This document shows, in pieces, positions 1 through 6,913 of a stretch of DNA of 6,913 bases. Location of the stretch: contig PCCM01000085.1 of assembly GCA_002731735.1 (NCBI GenBank), positions 1 through 6,913 of the forward strand. The letters run 5' to 3'. Every line of letters begins with the position of its first letter. Positions within the stretch are counted from its first letter, which is position 1. The translations under genes and the position numbers were made by a program. The stretch comes from Gemmatimonadota bacterium. Its GTDB lineage: Bacteria; Gemmatimonadota; Gemmatimonadetes; Longimicrobiales; Gaopeijiaceae. The notes under the pieces were generated by a model. It searched no databases, was not told where the DNA came from, and saw only the letters and a program-made list of their open reading frames with translations.

Positions 1-927
1 GATTTGTCTCGCGGACCGGGAGGGTCCTCGGGAGGAGCAGCCGCAGCGGTAGCGATGGGGTTCACCTCCTTTGAGATCGGTACAGATATCGGCGGATCGG
101 TCAGATTTCCGGCAGCGTTCAACGGCGTCTGGGGACACAAACCTAGTTTCGGTCTTCTCCCCACCAATGGGTACCTCGACTACGCCCAAGGAGGCCTTAA
201 CGAAGCCGATATCAACGTTTTCGGGCCCTTGACCAGAAGTTCGCATGATCTTGAACTCCTCTTGGACATAATGAAACGGAACTCACCCCCTTGGGTTGCT
301 CAACTGGGAAACGCACCCACAAATATCGGTGACTTGCGTGTTGCCGCGTGGCTTGATGATGACTTCTGTCCAATTGACAACGAAGTGCTTCAACATCTCG
401 AAACGGTGGTGCACGAACTAGAGAAAGATGGGGTACCTGTTGATAGGACGGCGAGACCTGACATAGACCCAGATGAAGCAGCGATGTTGGGTCTTTGGTT
501 GGTTCAAAGGGCAACTTCACAAAGCAGCGAAAGCGACGGGCCAGGTCACCGCATTTGGCTTGATAACCATGTCAAACGAGAACAAATTCGTTTGAAATGG
601 GCTGAGTTCTTCAACAGCTACGACGCTGTAATCATGCCGGTTTGTTTCGTGCCGCCTTTCGAGCATCAGCAAGAAGGCGACTTCATGAGTCGGACTTTGC
701 TCTGTAATGAAGAACAACGCAGCTACCTCGACGTTGTCAAGTGGACGGCCATGGTCGGGATGGCCTACTTGCCTTCTACGGTGCCTCCTACAGGGTTAGG
801 AGCTTCAGGGCTACCAATCGGCTGTCAAGTCGTCGGTCCGTACGGCAGTGATCGAACAACCATCGCAGTCGCATCTCACATAGGAAAACTCATGGGCGGA
901 TACCAACCTCCGCCTCGCGCTCAATGA
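1..927 (+). CDS. Amidase signature family protein, C-terminal part (5' end outside window)
   Basis: This is the last 308 residues of an amidase-signature (AS) hydrolase, which cleaves C-N amide bonds. The frame is open to the left edge, so the start is missing. Counting from the edge, the fragment opens in the AS core: PGGSSGGAAAA with the cis-serine at Ser9 (nt 25-27), then GTDIGGSVRFPAAF with the nucleophile Ser33 (nt 97-99). The 24-residue spacing matches the family's Ser-cisSer-Lys triad. The catalytic lysine would lie upstream and cannot be checked. Next come GHKPSFGLLP and FGPLTRSSHDLELLLD, both usual in AS enzymes. The C-terminal motif GLPIGCQVVGP (nt 808-840) and the GGYQPPP tail are also typical. 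AS amidases usually have about 450-500 residues, so roughly a third is missing. GatA is unlikely: there is no gat neighbour and the C-terminus resembles general amidases. The substrate cannot be told. The 3' end overlaps the convergent helicase-nuclease gene. Confidence 0.93.
   Translation, partial: DLSRGPGGSSGGAAAAVAMGFTSFEIGTDIGGSVRFPAAFNGVWGHKPSFGLLPTNGYLDYAQGGLNEADINVFGPLTRSSHDLELLLDIMKRNSPPWVAQLGNAPTNIGDLRVAAWLDDDFCPIDNEVLQHLETVVHELEKDGVPVDRTARPDIDPDEAAMLGLWLVQRATSQSSESDGPGHRIWLDNHVKREQIRLKWAEFFNSYDAVIMPVCFVPPFEHQQEGDFMSRTLLCNEEQRSYLDVVKWTAMVGMAYLPSTVPPTGLGASGLPIGCQVVGPYGSDRTTIAVASHIGKLMGGYQPPPRAQ
890..927. other. 38-bp tail-to-tail overlap of convergent genes
   Basis: The plus-strand amidase stops with TGA at 925-927, and the minus-strand helicase-nuclease stops with TGA (plus-strand tca) at 890-892. 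The same bases therefore encode the last 12 residues of both proteins (amidase LMGGYQPPPRAQ). Neither transcript can end before entering the other gene, and I see no hairpin followed by a U-tract here. Both C-termini look family-typical, so the overlap seems real rather than a frameshift artefact. Confidence 0.88.
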
Positions 928-3900
928 TGGCCCGAACGTCGCTCAACACCTCATCGAGGTGAGGCACCGGTGAAATAACGGCGGGACCACCCGCACGAAG
1001 AAACGCGAGTTCCACCCGGACCACTGGTTGGTTGGTTGCCTCGCCTAAAGCAAGTGCATAGGCAGCGGCCTGAAGTTGGTAGCTGCCTAACTTTTCGGCA
1101 GCCTCAGTTGGGTCAAATTGATCGGTTTTGTAATCGACTATGACCAAACCATCTTTAGTCTCGAAAACCAAATCAACGTAGCCTTCAAGAACTGTGCCGT
1201 GGATGGTTGAGGCAACATAAATTTCTCGCCAATGGCGCTCTTGCGCTGCTTCGCGAACCAGTGCACTCGATAATGCCGACTCAACAAGAGCGACAACGGT
1301 TTCAGTCCGTTCAGGTATTCCCTCAACTTCGGCTTGGACGGAGGACAAGGGCAACAAACGTTCACCTGAGACTAAGTCGATTCTTTGCAGCACCGCGTGT
1401 ACCGCGCGACCAACCGCCGTCCCGTATCGGCCGCGATTCCATGGTGCTGCGTCAATATATTCTGCGTCTTTCTCAAGTCCAGGGTTGGTCGCATCATCGG
1501 AGCCCCCTGATTTTGCGATAGCGGTCGCGCTCAGCGAAACTCGCTGAGCGCTGCGAGTAACGGCACGTTGATGGACCTGCGCCCACTCTGAGCGGCCCAG
1601 TCTCGGCGGATACGACACGTTCTGGTGTTCCTTGACCCAACCCTGAACAATTGTTGGTGGCGTTGACTCACTCTGTGGTGCCATTTCGTGACCGGACGCG
1701 AGGATGTCAGCACCGTGGAGCTTCCCGACTTCCGTCGTTGATGACGCAAGTTCCGTCCGGTGCAATGACACAACTAAATGGTCGCGAGCTCGCGTGCAAG
1801 CGACATATAGGGTTCGAACCAATTCGTCGTGCCGAAAAGCGCTTTCGGTGTCGTGCCATTGAGCAAAATCGGTATTTTCAGTGCCTTGTCGATAACGAAC
1901 GGTCGGAGCGCCAACGCCCTGGACATACCCCACTGAGATACCTCGACTTGACGTTGACCCTTTGGCCAGACCGGCCACCATACAGATAGGAAACTCAAGT
2001 CCTTTAGCTCCGTGGATTGTCATGATGCGTATTGAGTCGTCGTCGTTTTCAGGCAAGATCGCTTCGATCGGCCGAGCATTGTCTGCTGACTGCTGCGCGA
2101 CCCAAAGAAGAAACCGTTGCAGAGTTCCGCCGGCCTCATCGGACCACGCGCGAGCTTGATCTAGGACATGCCGTATCCGTCGGAGTGACTCGCGCGGATT
2201 TCGTCGAGCAGTGCACTGTTCATACATCTGCCTATCACGAATGATTCTTCTCAGAATTTGCGATGGAGTCAGCGAGGTTCGCTGAGAATGCAGCATGGAA
2301 AGATGGGCTAAGCCGCGTGCGACTGGATCCCCGTTCGCGCTGCGGTGATGATGTTCTTCGCCATCGACGACGTTCCAGTTCCACGCATCGTCATGGGACA
2401 GCTTGAAGCGGTAAAGATCGTCGTCCCCGCACCCATAGATCGAAGATCGCAGAACAGATACGGTGGCTAACTCGTCAGTGGGGTCGTCAACAGCACGAAG
2501 GCACATGATTAGATCTCGAACTTCTCGACTACGCCAGACATTGGTGGTTGAAGCAATGCGGTAGGGAATGCCGAGGTTCTCGAATGCGTCCTCTAGAGCT
2601 GGCATAGAAGGTCTCCCAGGTACCAAGACAGCGATATCTGAAAATTTCGCCGGTTGCCAGCTCCCTTCTTCTCCCACGGACCACCCTTGTTGACGGCATC
2701 GAATAATGGTCTGAGCGATCTCTTGGGCTTCAACCCGTCGGATCTCGTCCATGTTGAACCCGTCGGGGGTTTTCTTGCTGCGTTTCGGATGAGGACGACT
2801 TCCCAGAACCATCACACTGGCACCAACAGGGGGAGCCTCCCTATTGGCGACTAAGGGCTCATAGTTGGGTTGGCTGCCCGGTCGATACTGGATGAGATTT
2901 CCGAATACTTCATTTATCCAGGCAATGATCTGTGGGCCGCTTCGAAAGTTGGTTAACAGTCGAATTTCTCTTGATTGATGATGCTGCTGAGCCTGCATGT
3001 ACAGGCTGATGTCCGCTCTCCGGAAGCGATATATGGATTGCTTGGGGTCACCCACGAAAAACAGATGCCCGGGCCTAGTCGCCATGTCCTCCCAGGATTC
3101 TTGAGGAGGGTCATCGGGGGAAGTGGCAACGAGGGTCACTATCTGTATTTGAAGTGGGTCGGTGTCTTGAAATTCGTCGACTAAAAGCGATCGATATTTG
3201 GCGTGAACTCGTTTGCGGACTACAGAACCATGAATCGGGTCGCTCAATAAATCTCGAGCGAAGACGAGTAAATCATGGAAGTTGAGGCGACCACGCAAAC
3301 GTCGATTCTCGACCTCATCGAGAATGAAGTTACTTAAGCGTGTGGTTGATCTGCGGAGCACAAAGTCAACCAACTGCGAACGGTGTTTCTCCACGGCGGC
3401 TCGGAAGCTCTCGTATTCTTCGCGGATGTCGGCGATGTTTGGCCAATATTTTCTGTTGCCCGCTTTGGAACCAGAACTGAGCCCCGCTCCGTTTAACACA
3501 GCAGTCTGCTCGATTACGTCGAATCCACCCGCGATTTGGTCCACCACCTCCCGCAGTTCCTCCAAGAGTCGCGTCATTCGGTCACCTGGTCCGCTGTGTT
3601 CATCGATACGGCTTGCCAAGTGTTCGCCGTCGTTCACCAAACCAGAAAAATCTATTTCAGGGAGCGCAGGTGGTTCGATGCGTTGCAGCAGATCCCAGTT
3701 GTTTTCAAGTGCATCGGCGAGAGCATAAAAATCCCGATCGGTGTCGATACCGAGAGCGTCAGCAAGAAGGAGTGTTTCCCCCCACTCTGGGTCGCTGAAT
3801 AGTTCGTCCCGAAAGCGCTCGAATGTTTCACGAAAGGCAACCTGACCCGATATTTCATCAATTGTTTCGAAGTTGGGGGGGAGTCCGGCCTCAAGAGGGT

Positions 3901-4258
3901 GTTCGGAAAGAATTCTTAAGGCAAAGCCATGCAAGGTGGCGACCGCAGCGCCGTCAAGCTCGCGTAGAGCTTCAGTGGCTAACTCACGATCCGACTCTTC
4001 ATGGAGCTCACCTAACGATTTCTCCAAACGGATGCGAATTCGGTGACGCAGCTCTGCAGCCGCTTTCTCGGTAAAGGTGATGACAGCGATTTGACTTAAG
4101 GGAATGGGATCCGGAGTGAGGATCAAGCGCACAATGCGTTCGACTAGAGAATGGGTCTTCCCTGATCCTGCACCGGCCTCTACGAAAAGAGTTTCTCCCA
4201 CCAGTTCTTCGATCAAGGATCGGTCACCGCTATCTGGAAGTTCGGTCACATCAGTCAT
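890..4258 (-). CDS. AddA/RecB-like UvrD-family ATP-dependent helicase-nuclease
   Basis: A complete 1122-residue protein, the motor of a double-strand-break end-resection complex: it unwinds DNA 3'-5' with ATP and cuts with a C-terminal nuclease. All SF1A motifs are intact: Walker A GAGSGKT (29-35), Ia ITFTEKAAAELR (about 60-71), ATLHGF (about 107-112), Walker B LLVDEFQDTD (358-367), III FFVGDPKQSIYRFRRAD (400-416), IV LLTNFRSG (434-441), V TIHGAKGLEFP (747-757) and VI LYVACTRARDH (817-827). The RecB-type nuclease follows: GRAVHAVL with His954, GYVDLVF with Asp1029, VDYKTD with Asp1042 and Lys1044, then Y-x2-Q-x3-Y at 1060-1067. Length fits AddA (about 1230) and RecB (about 1180). I chose the ATG at 4258 because it overlaps the upstream stop by 8 bp and places Walker A normally; the only upstream in-frame start, TTG at 4312, adds 18 unconvincing residues. 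The Shine-Dalgarno match is weak, which suits coupled translation. AddA versus mycobacterial AdnB naming is unsettled, so no symbol is given. Confidence 0.94.
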   Translation of the reverse strand: MTDVTELPDSGDRSLIEELVGETLFVEAGAGSGKTHSLVERIVRLILTPDPIPLSQIAVITFTEKAAAELRHRIRIRLEKSLGELHEESDRELATEALRELDGAAVATLHGFALRILSEHPLEAGLPPNFETIDEISGQVAFRETFERFRDELFSDPEWGETLLLADALGIDTDRDFYALADALENNWDLLQRIEPPALPEIDFSGLVNDGEHLASRIDEHSGPGDRMTRLLEELREVVDQIAGGFDVIEQTAVLNGAGLSSGSKAGNRKYWPNIADIREEYESFRAAVEKHRSQLVDFVLRRSTTRLSNFILDEVENRRLRGRLNFHDLLVFARDLLSDPIHGSVVRKRVHAKYRSLLVDEFQDTDPLQIQIVTLVATSPDDPPQESWEDMATRPGHLFFVGDPKQSIYRFRRADISLYMQAQQHHQSREIRLLTNFRSGPQIIAWINEVFGNLIQYRPGSQPNYEPLVANREAPPVGASVMVLGSRPHPKRSKKTPDGFNMDEIRRVEAQEIAQTIIRCRQQGWSVGEEGSWQPAKFSDIAVLVPGRPSMPALEDAFENLGIPYRIASTTNVWRSREVRDLIMCLRAVDDPTDELATVSVLRSSIYGCGDDDLYRFKLSHDDAWNWNVVDGEEHHHRSANGDPVARGLAHLSMLHSQRTSLTPSQILRRIIRDRQMYEQCTARRNPRESLRRIRHVLDQARAWSDEAGGTLQRFLLWVAQQSADNARPIEAILPENDDDSIRIMTIHGAKGLEFPICMVAGLAKGSTSSRGISVGYVQGVGAPTVRYRQGTENTDFAQWHDTESAFRHDELVRTLYVACTRARDHLVVSLHRTELASSTTEVGKLHGADILASGHEMAPQSESTPPTIVQGWVKEHQNVSYPPRLGRSEWAQVHQRAVTRSAQRVSLSATAIAKSGGSDDATNPGLEKDAEYIDAAPWNRGRYGTAVGRAVHAVLQRIDLVSGERLLPLSSVQAEVEGIPERTETVVALVESALSSALVREAAQERHWREIYVASTIHGTVLEGYVDLVFETKDGLVIVDYKTDQFDPTEAAEKLGSYQLQAAAYALALGEATNQPVVRVELAFLRAGGPAVISPVPHLDEVLSDVRAIIEREAEVGIRP
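4251..4258 (-). other. 8-bp start/stop overlap joining the AddB-like and AddA-like genes
   Basis: On the minus strand, ATGACTGA holds the ATG of the helicase-nuclease and, in another frame, the TGA of the AddB-like gene. Such a short overlap points to one transcript and to terminating ribosomes restarting at the adjacent ATG. Only a weak purine stretch (GCAGGGC, about 10 bases upstream of the ATG) could serve as a ribosome binding site, which fits coupling. A 1:1 complex of the two proteins would explain the selection, but that is inference. Confidence 0.8.
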
Positions 4259-6913
4259 CGGGGCTGCCCTGCGTAGGGGTGTTACCTGTTTTCGGGTCCC
4301 ACAGGACCCCAACCGGACCGAATTCTTCAGCGAGTTTTAACGCTTCCCATCGTTTCAACAGTTCGCGGCTCCCGAGACCGTCTGGATCGCAGTAAGGGCA
4401 TCTGCCGGCTCCGCTCCACGTGTTCTCTTGTGGTCGGGCGGGGAACACCCCACGTTCGATTCCGTTAATGATTATGTCGATCGTTGAATCAAAGTCGGAC
4501 AAGACTTGATCGGTGACCTCGTAGCCTTTTGTTTGCCATCGACCGGGATTGTTACTGGTGAACCAGTACATGGAATGAACAAGAGTGGTGTCGTTCCCGA
4601 ACCCTGCACGGGCACCGAGAGCGTAAATGGGGAGTTGTAGTTTCGTTCCGGCGAGAGTCGGCTCACTGCTACTTAGGCCTTTGTAGGGTTCAACAGATCC
4701 TGTCTTGTAGTCGACCACTACTAGATCGCCATTTTCGGTCATTTCGACCCGATCTATGCTTCCCCTAAATGTGACTACTCTCCCCGAAGGCAGGGTTCGG
4801 CGGATAGCTCCGACACTTGCGCCATCGACGCCAAAGCCGAACTCGGAAGCTACGACACGGCCTCGAATCTCCCGCTTTTGTTCGTTGATAAGTAGTCCTC
4901 GTAAATCGTTGAGGAGAGCTTCTCGGTCTCGGGCCCAAAAGATGGGTCTGCCGACCGCGCCCCGCGTCTCGAGTTCGGTAGCCACCTCCTGGCCATGCCT
5001 CACGATCGCTGCGACGTCCGCGTCTGTGTAAGTGACAGGTTCGCCATCGGTTGATCGCGATTCAAGAAATTCTTGAAAAAAACGGTCGGCTGACTCATGT
5101 ATCAATGACCCGCGGTCGAGAGCCGAGACGCGAATTCGTTCCTCCGGTCTTTCAGGCTCACGTATTGCCAACACGTGACGCATGAAGTATTTGTGCGGAC
5201 AATCGGCCCAATCCTGAAGTCGAGTAGGAGACACCACATCAGTCCGAATCCCTTCGCGAGTAACCACACCTGCAAGATTTCCGTCGTAGCGGCTAAATGT
5301 TTGGTTATCTCGGCTTTCGATGAGTTGTCGACCTAGCTCAAAAGGCGACGATGCTCCCAAAGAGGTCGCGGCCAAATTCTGGTTCTGGTCCAAACAATCC
5401 AGCAAATATTGTAAATCGAACTCGTTCAGGGACACAGGGATCTTTGTTGTTCGAACCCCCGACACGAAGGAGGGAATCAAGGTCGCCCAGGATTGCTCGT
5501 CATCTTGCATTGCCGCTTCGAGAGAAAGTGCTCCATGTGAAGCGACGGTGTCGTCGAGCCATCTCGAAGGATAGTTGCCTTCGCCTCGACGTAAATCTCC
5601 CCTGGGATAGGTGAGAATGCTTGATGTGGAAGCTGCGAGCACGGCGAGGTATCGCCTGTAGTCCAACATCCCTCTGTCGCGCGTCAGAGTCATCGTTCCT
5701 TCGAGGGACTCTCGTTCATAATCAGGGAGTAGGCCATCGTCGCGCCACCGTGTAGGCGATATACCTTCGGCCAACCCCAAAACGATGACCAAGTCGAAAT
5801 CGGCACCCGAAGCGCGTTCGACACTTCCCACGAAAACTCCGTCACCCAAAGTTCCGTATCGTTCGACAGTGTCGGCGATCTGCGCCTCAAACGTCCGCCT
5901 GAAAACAGTCAGTGTCACGTTCGATTCGATCCGAGCTAACACCGATAGTCGCTGAAGGATCCGCTCGATGGTTTCTGCTGCCTGCTGCTCATCCACCAGC
6001 AAAAGGGAACGCGGACCCAGATAACGCGCGACCAATGCTCTCAACCAATCACACAAACCGGGCCAACTATCGGGAAGCTCGCCGGCGGTGGTGAACCCAT
6101 CAAGTTCCGTAACGAATTCGAGCAGTTCTTCGGTTTCGGCGACAGCCTTGTCGAAATCACCGACTTCAGTTATGTCCTTTCCTTGTGATCGGCGTCGTTT
6201 AGAAACTTCCACCAGATCGTCACGGTGAGTTGTGAGGCGAAGAGTCCAATCTCCCAACCCGCCGATAACACCAGCAGCGCGAGCTCGTCTCGACCACGCA
6301 ACCGCAGGAACATGCCTCTCTCCATCCGAGAACTGCCGAATCGGCCCTGATGCGAGCAGTTCCAGAACGTTCTCCCGGGCTAGCCCCTCATCGGCAAGTT
6401 CCAACATGCTGCTGATGAAACGTCCAAGAACGGAGTCGGAGAGACGTCTCGCTGCATCCCCATTGTGGCGGATGCCTGCTTCTTCGAATTGTTCTTCAAC
6501 AAGGCGTAAATAGGGATTTCGGTGCGGATACAGAACGGCGATGCGATCAACGCTGACCCCGTCGCCCAGCGACATAATCACTGTCCGAACTGCTGATCGG
6601 ACCTCTTCATCGGGATCGCTCAGCGAAATAATCGCGTCCCCGACAGGTATCTGAATGCCCGTTGGATCCAGTTCACCTCCGAGCATTTGTGCGGTCCGAT
6701 GAGCGTCGAAATCGGCGTCGTCGTGTCCGGTAAGACCGACGAGAGCCAGCACCCGTGTTGTGTTTCCCAACTCGCGCAAGAAATCTGAGGTTGGCATCGA
6801 TAACTGTTCGGGAAGAAAAACGACCACGAGTCCGAACTCGGGGGCGTCTTCTATCGACTCGGTGGCGACCTTCAATAGATCGAATTCGTCGAACCAGTCG
6901 GCAGCTAACCGCT
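4251..6913 (-). CDS. AddB-like subunit: degenerate helicase plus PD-(D/E)XK nuclease (N-terminus outside window)
   Basis: The last 886 residues of the probable partner of the downstream helicase-nuclease. The frame stays open to the right edge, so the start and any Walker A are unseen. Numbering from the edge, the helicase core looks decayed: where motifs II and III should be there is VVVFLPEQLS (29-38) and LALVGLTGHDDAD (55-67), with no DE-x-QD and no GDPxQ. DPDEEVRSAVRTVI, GLAEGISPTRW (about 379-389) and LTYPRGDLRRGEGNYPSRWL (433-452) are typical of RecC/AddB-like pseudo-helicases. The C-terminal RecB nuclease looks active: RGSLIHE with His605, GSIDRVE with Asp720, VDYKTG with Asp734 and Lys736, LQLPIYALG with Gln759 and Tyr763. 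Cysteines at 571, 838 and 841 match three ligands of the AddB [4Fe-4S] cluster; the fourth is absent. The first gene of the pair, as in Bacillus addBA. AdnA of mycobacteria is the alternative assignment. Confidence 0.9.
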   Translation of the reverse strand, partial: RLAADWFDEFDLLKVATESIEDAPEFGLVVVFLPEQLSMPTSDFLRELGNTTRVLALVGLTGHDDADFDAHRTAQMLGGELDPTGIQIPVGDAIISLSDPDEEVRSAVRTVIMSLGDGVSVDRIAVLYPHRNPYLRLVEEQFEEAGIRHNGDAARRLSDSVLGRFISSMLELADEGLARENVLELLASGPIRQFSDGERHVPAVAWSRRARAAGVIGGLGDWTLRLTTHRDDLVEVSKRRRSQGKDITEVGDFDKAVAETEELLEFVTELDGFTTAGELPDSWPGLCDWLRALVARYLGPRSLLLVDEQQAAETIERILQRLSVLARIESNVTLTVFRRTFEAQIADTVERYGTLGDGVFVGSVERASGADFDLVIVLGLAEGISPTRWRDDGLLPDYERESLEGTMTLTRDRGMLDYRRYLAVLAASTSSILTYPRGDLRRGEGNYPSRWLDDTVASHGALSLEAAMQDDEQSWATLIPSFVSGVRTTKIPVSLNEFDLQYLLDCLDQNQNLAATSLGASSPFELGRQLIESRDNQTFSRYDGNLAGVVTREGIRTDVVSPTRLQDWADCPHKYFMRHVLAIREPERPEERIRVSALDRGSLIHESADRFFQEFLESRSTDGEPVTYTDADVAAIVRHGQEVATELETRGAVGRPIFWARDREALLNDLRGLLINEQKREIRGRVVASEFGFGVDGASVGAIRRTLPSGRVVTFRGSIDRVEMTENGDLVVVDYKTGSVEPYKGLSSSEPTLAGTKLQLPIYALGARAGFGNDTTLVHSMYWFTSNNPGRWQTKGYEVTDQVLSDFDSTIDIIINGIERGVFPARPQENTWSGAGRCPYCDPDGLGSRELLKRWEALKLAEEFGPVGVLWDPKTGNTPTQGSPDD

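Noticed and set aside
947..961. Perfect 6-bp inverted repeat (CACCTC-atc-GAGGTG) 19 bp after the amidase stop, followed by the 8-bp palindrome CACCGGTG at 965-972; possible terminator.
   Set aside because: The stem is short, no T-run follows, and both lie inside conserved-looking coding sequence of the helicase-nuclease; not enough for a terminator call.
1023..1038. Short tandem GGTT repeat (about three copies).
   Set aside because: Too short; it encodes ordinary residues (TNQPVV) on the minus strand without disturbing the frame.
3282..3728. 148-codon plus-strand open frame opposite the helicase-nuclease, and the other shorter overlapping open frames.
   Set aside because: These are low-complexity, Arg/Ser-rich translations antisense or out of frame to clearly conserved genes, with no recognisable domain or start context.
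3875..3881. Run of seven G (seven C in the coding strand) as a possible slippage or phase-variation site.
   Set aside because: The reading frame is intact on both sides with expected sequence, and seven bases alone is weak evidence for programmed slippage.
4259..4312. Upstream TTG start at 4312 extending the helicase-nuclease by 18 residues.
   Set aside because: It would deepen the overlap to 62 bp and add a stretch with no family resemblance; the ATG at 4258 sits in a classic coupling overlap.
5076..5082. Run of seven A (seven T in the coding strand) in the AddB-like gene as a possible frameshift site.
   Set aside because: It encodes two Phe in a continuous frame directly before the nuclease core; no alternative frame leads to a plausible product.

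Overview
The window is almost pure coding sequence with three genes and no intergenic DNA. A plus-strand amidase enters from the left edge (its start lies outside). Two minus-strand genes fill the rest: an AddB-like PD-(D/E)XK nuclease with a degenerate helicase core (its N-terminus runs off the right edge), followed by an AddA/RecB-like UvrD-family helicase-nuclease.

Organism: a bacterium with moderate GC content. The form of the repair pair (a partner with a strongly degenerate helicase core and a C-terminal Cys-x2-Cys, next to an AddA-type motor nuclease) resembles actinobacterial genes, and my best guess is an Acidimicrobiia-like lineage. This is inference from remembered family patterns; no rRNA or other marker is present.

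Layout: 1-927 (+) C-terminal 308 residues of an amidase-signature enzyme; 890-4258 (-) complete 1122-residue helicase-nuclease; 4251-6913 (-) the last 886 residues of the AddB-like subunit. The two repair genes share 8 bp (ATGACTGA), so they are very likely co-transcribed and translationally coupled, AddB-like first. The helicase-nuclease and the amidase converge and overlap tail to tail by 38 bp.

Together the two minus-strand proteins are expected to form a double-strand-break end-processing machine of the AddAB/AdnAB class: one active SF1A motor and two intact RecB-type nuclease sites. The amidase has no evident functional link. The main oddity is that the AddB-like protein keeps only three of the four cysteines that hold the [4Fe-4S] cluster in characterised AddB. 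I see no mobile elements, RNA genes, CRISPR arrays or clearly new system; this looks like an ordinary core-genome segment with a few details worth checking.
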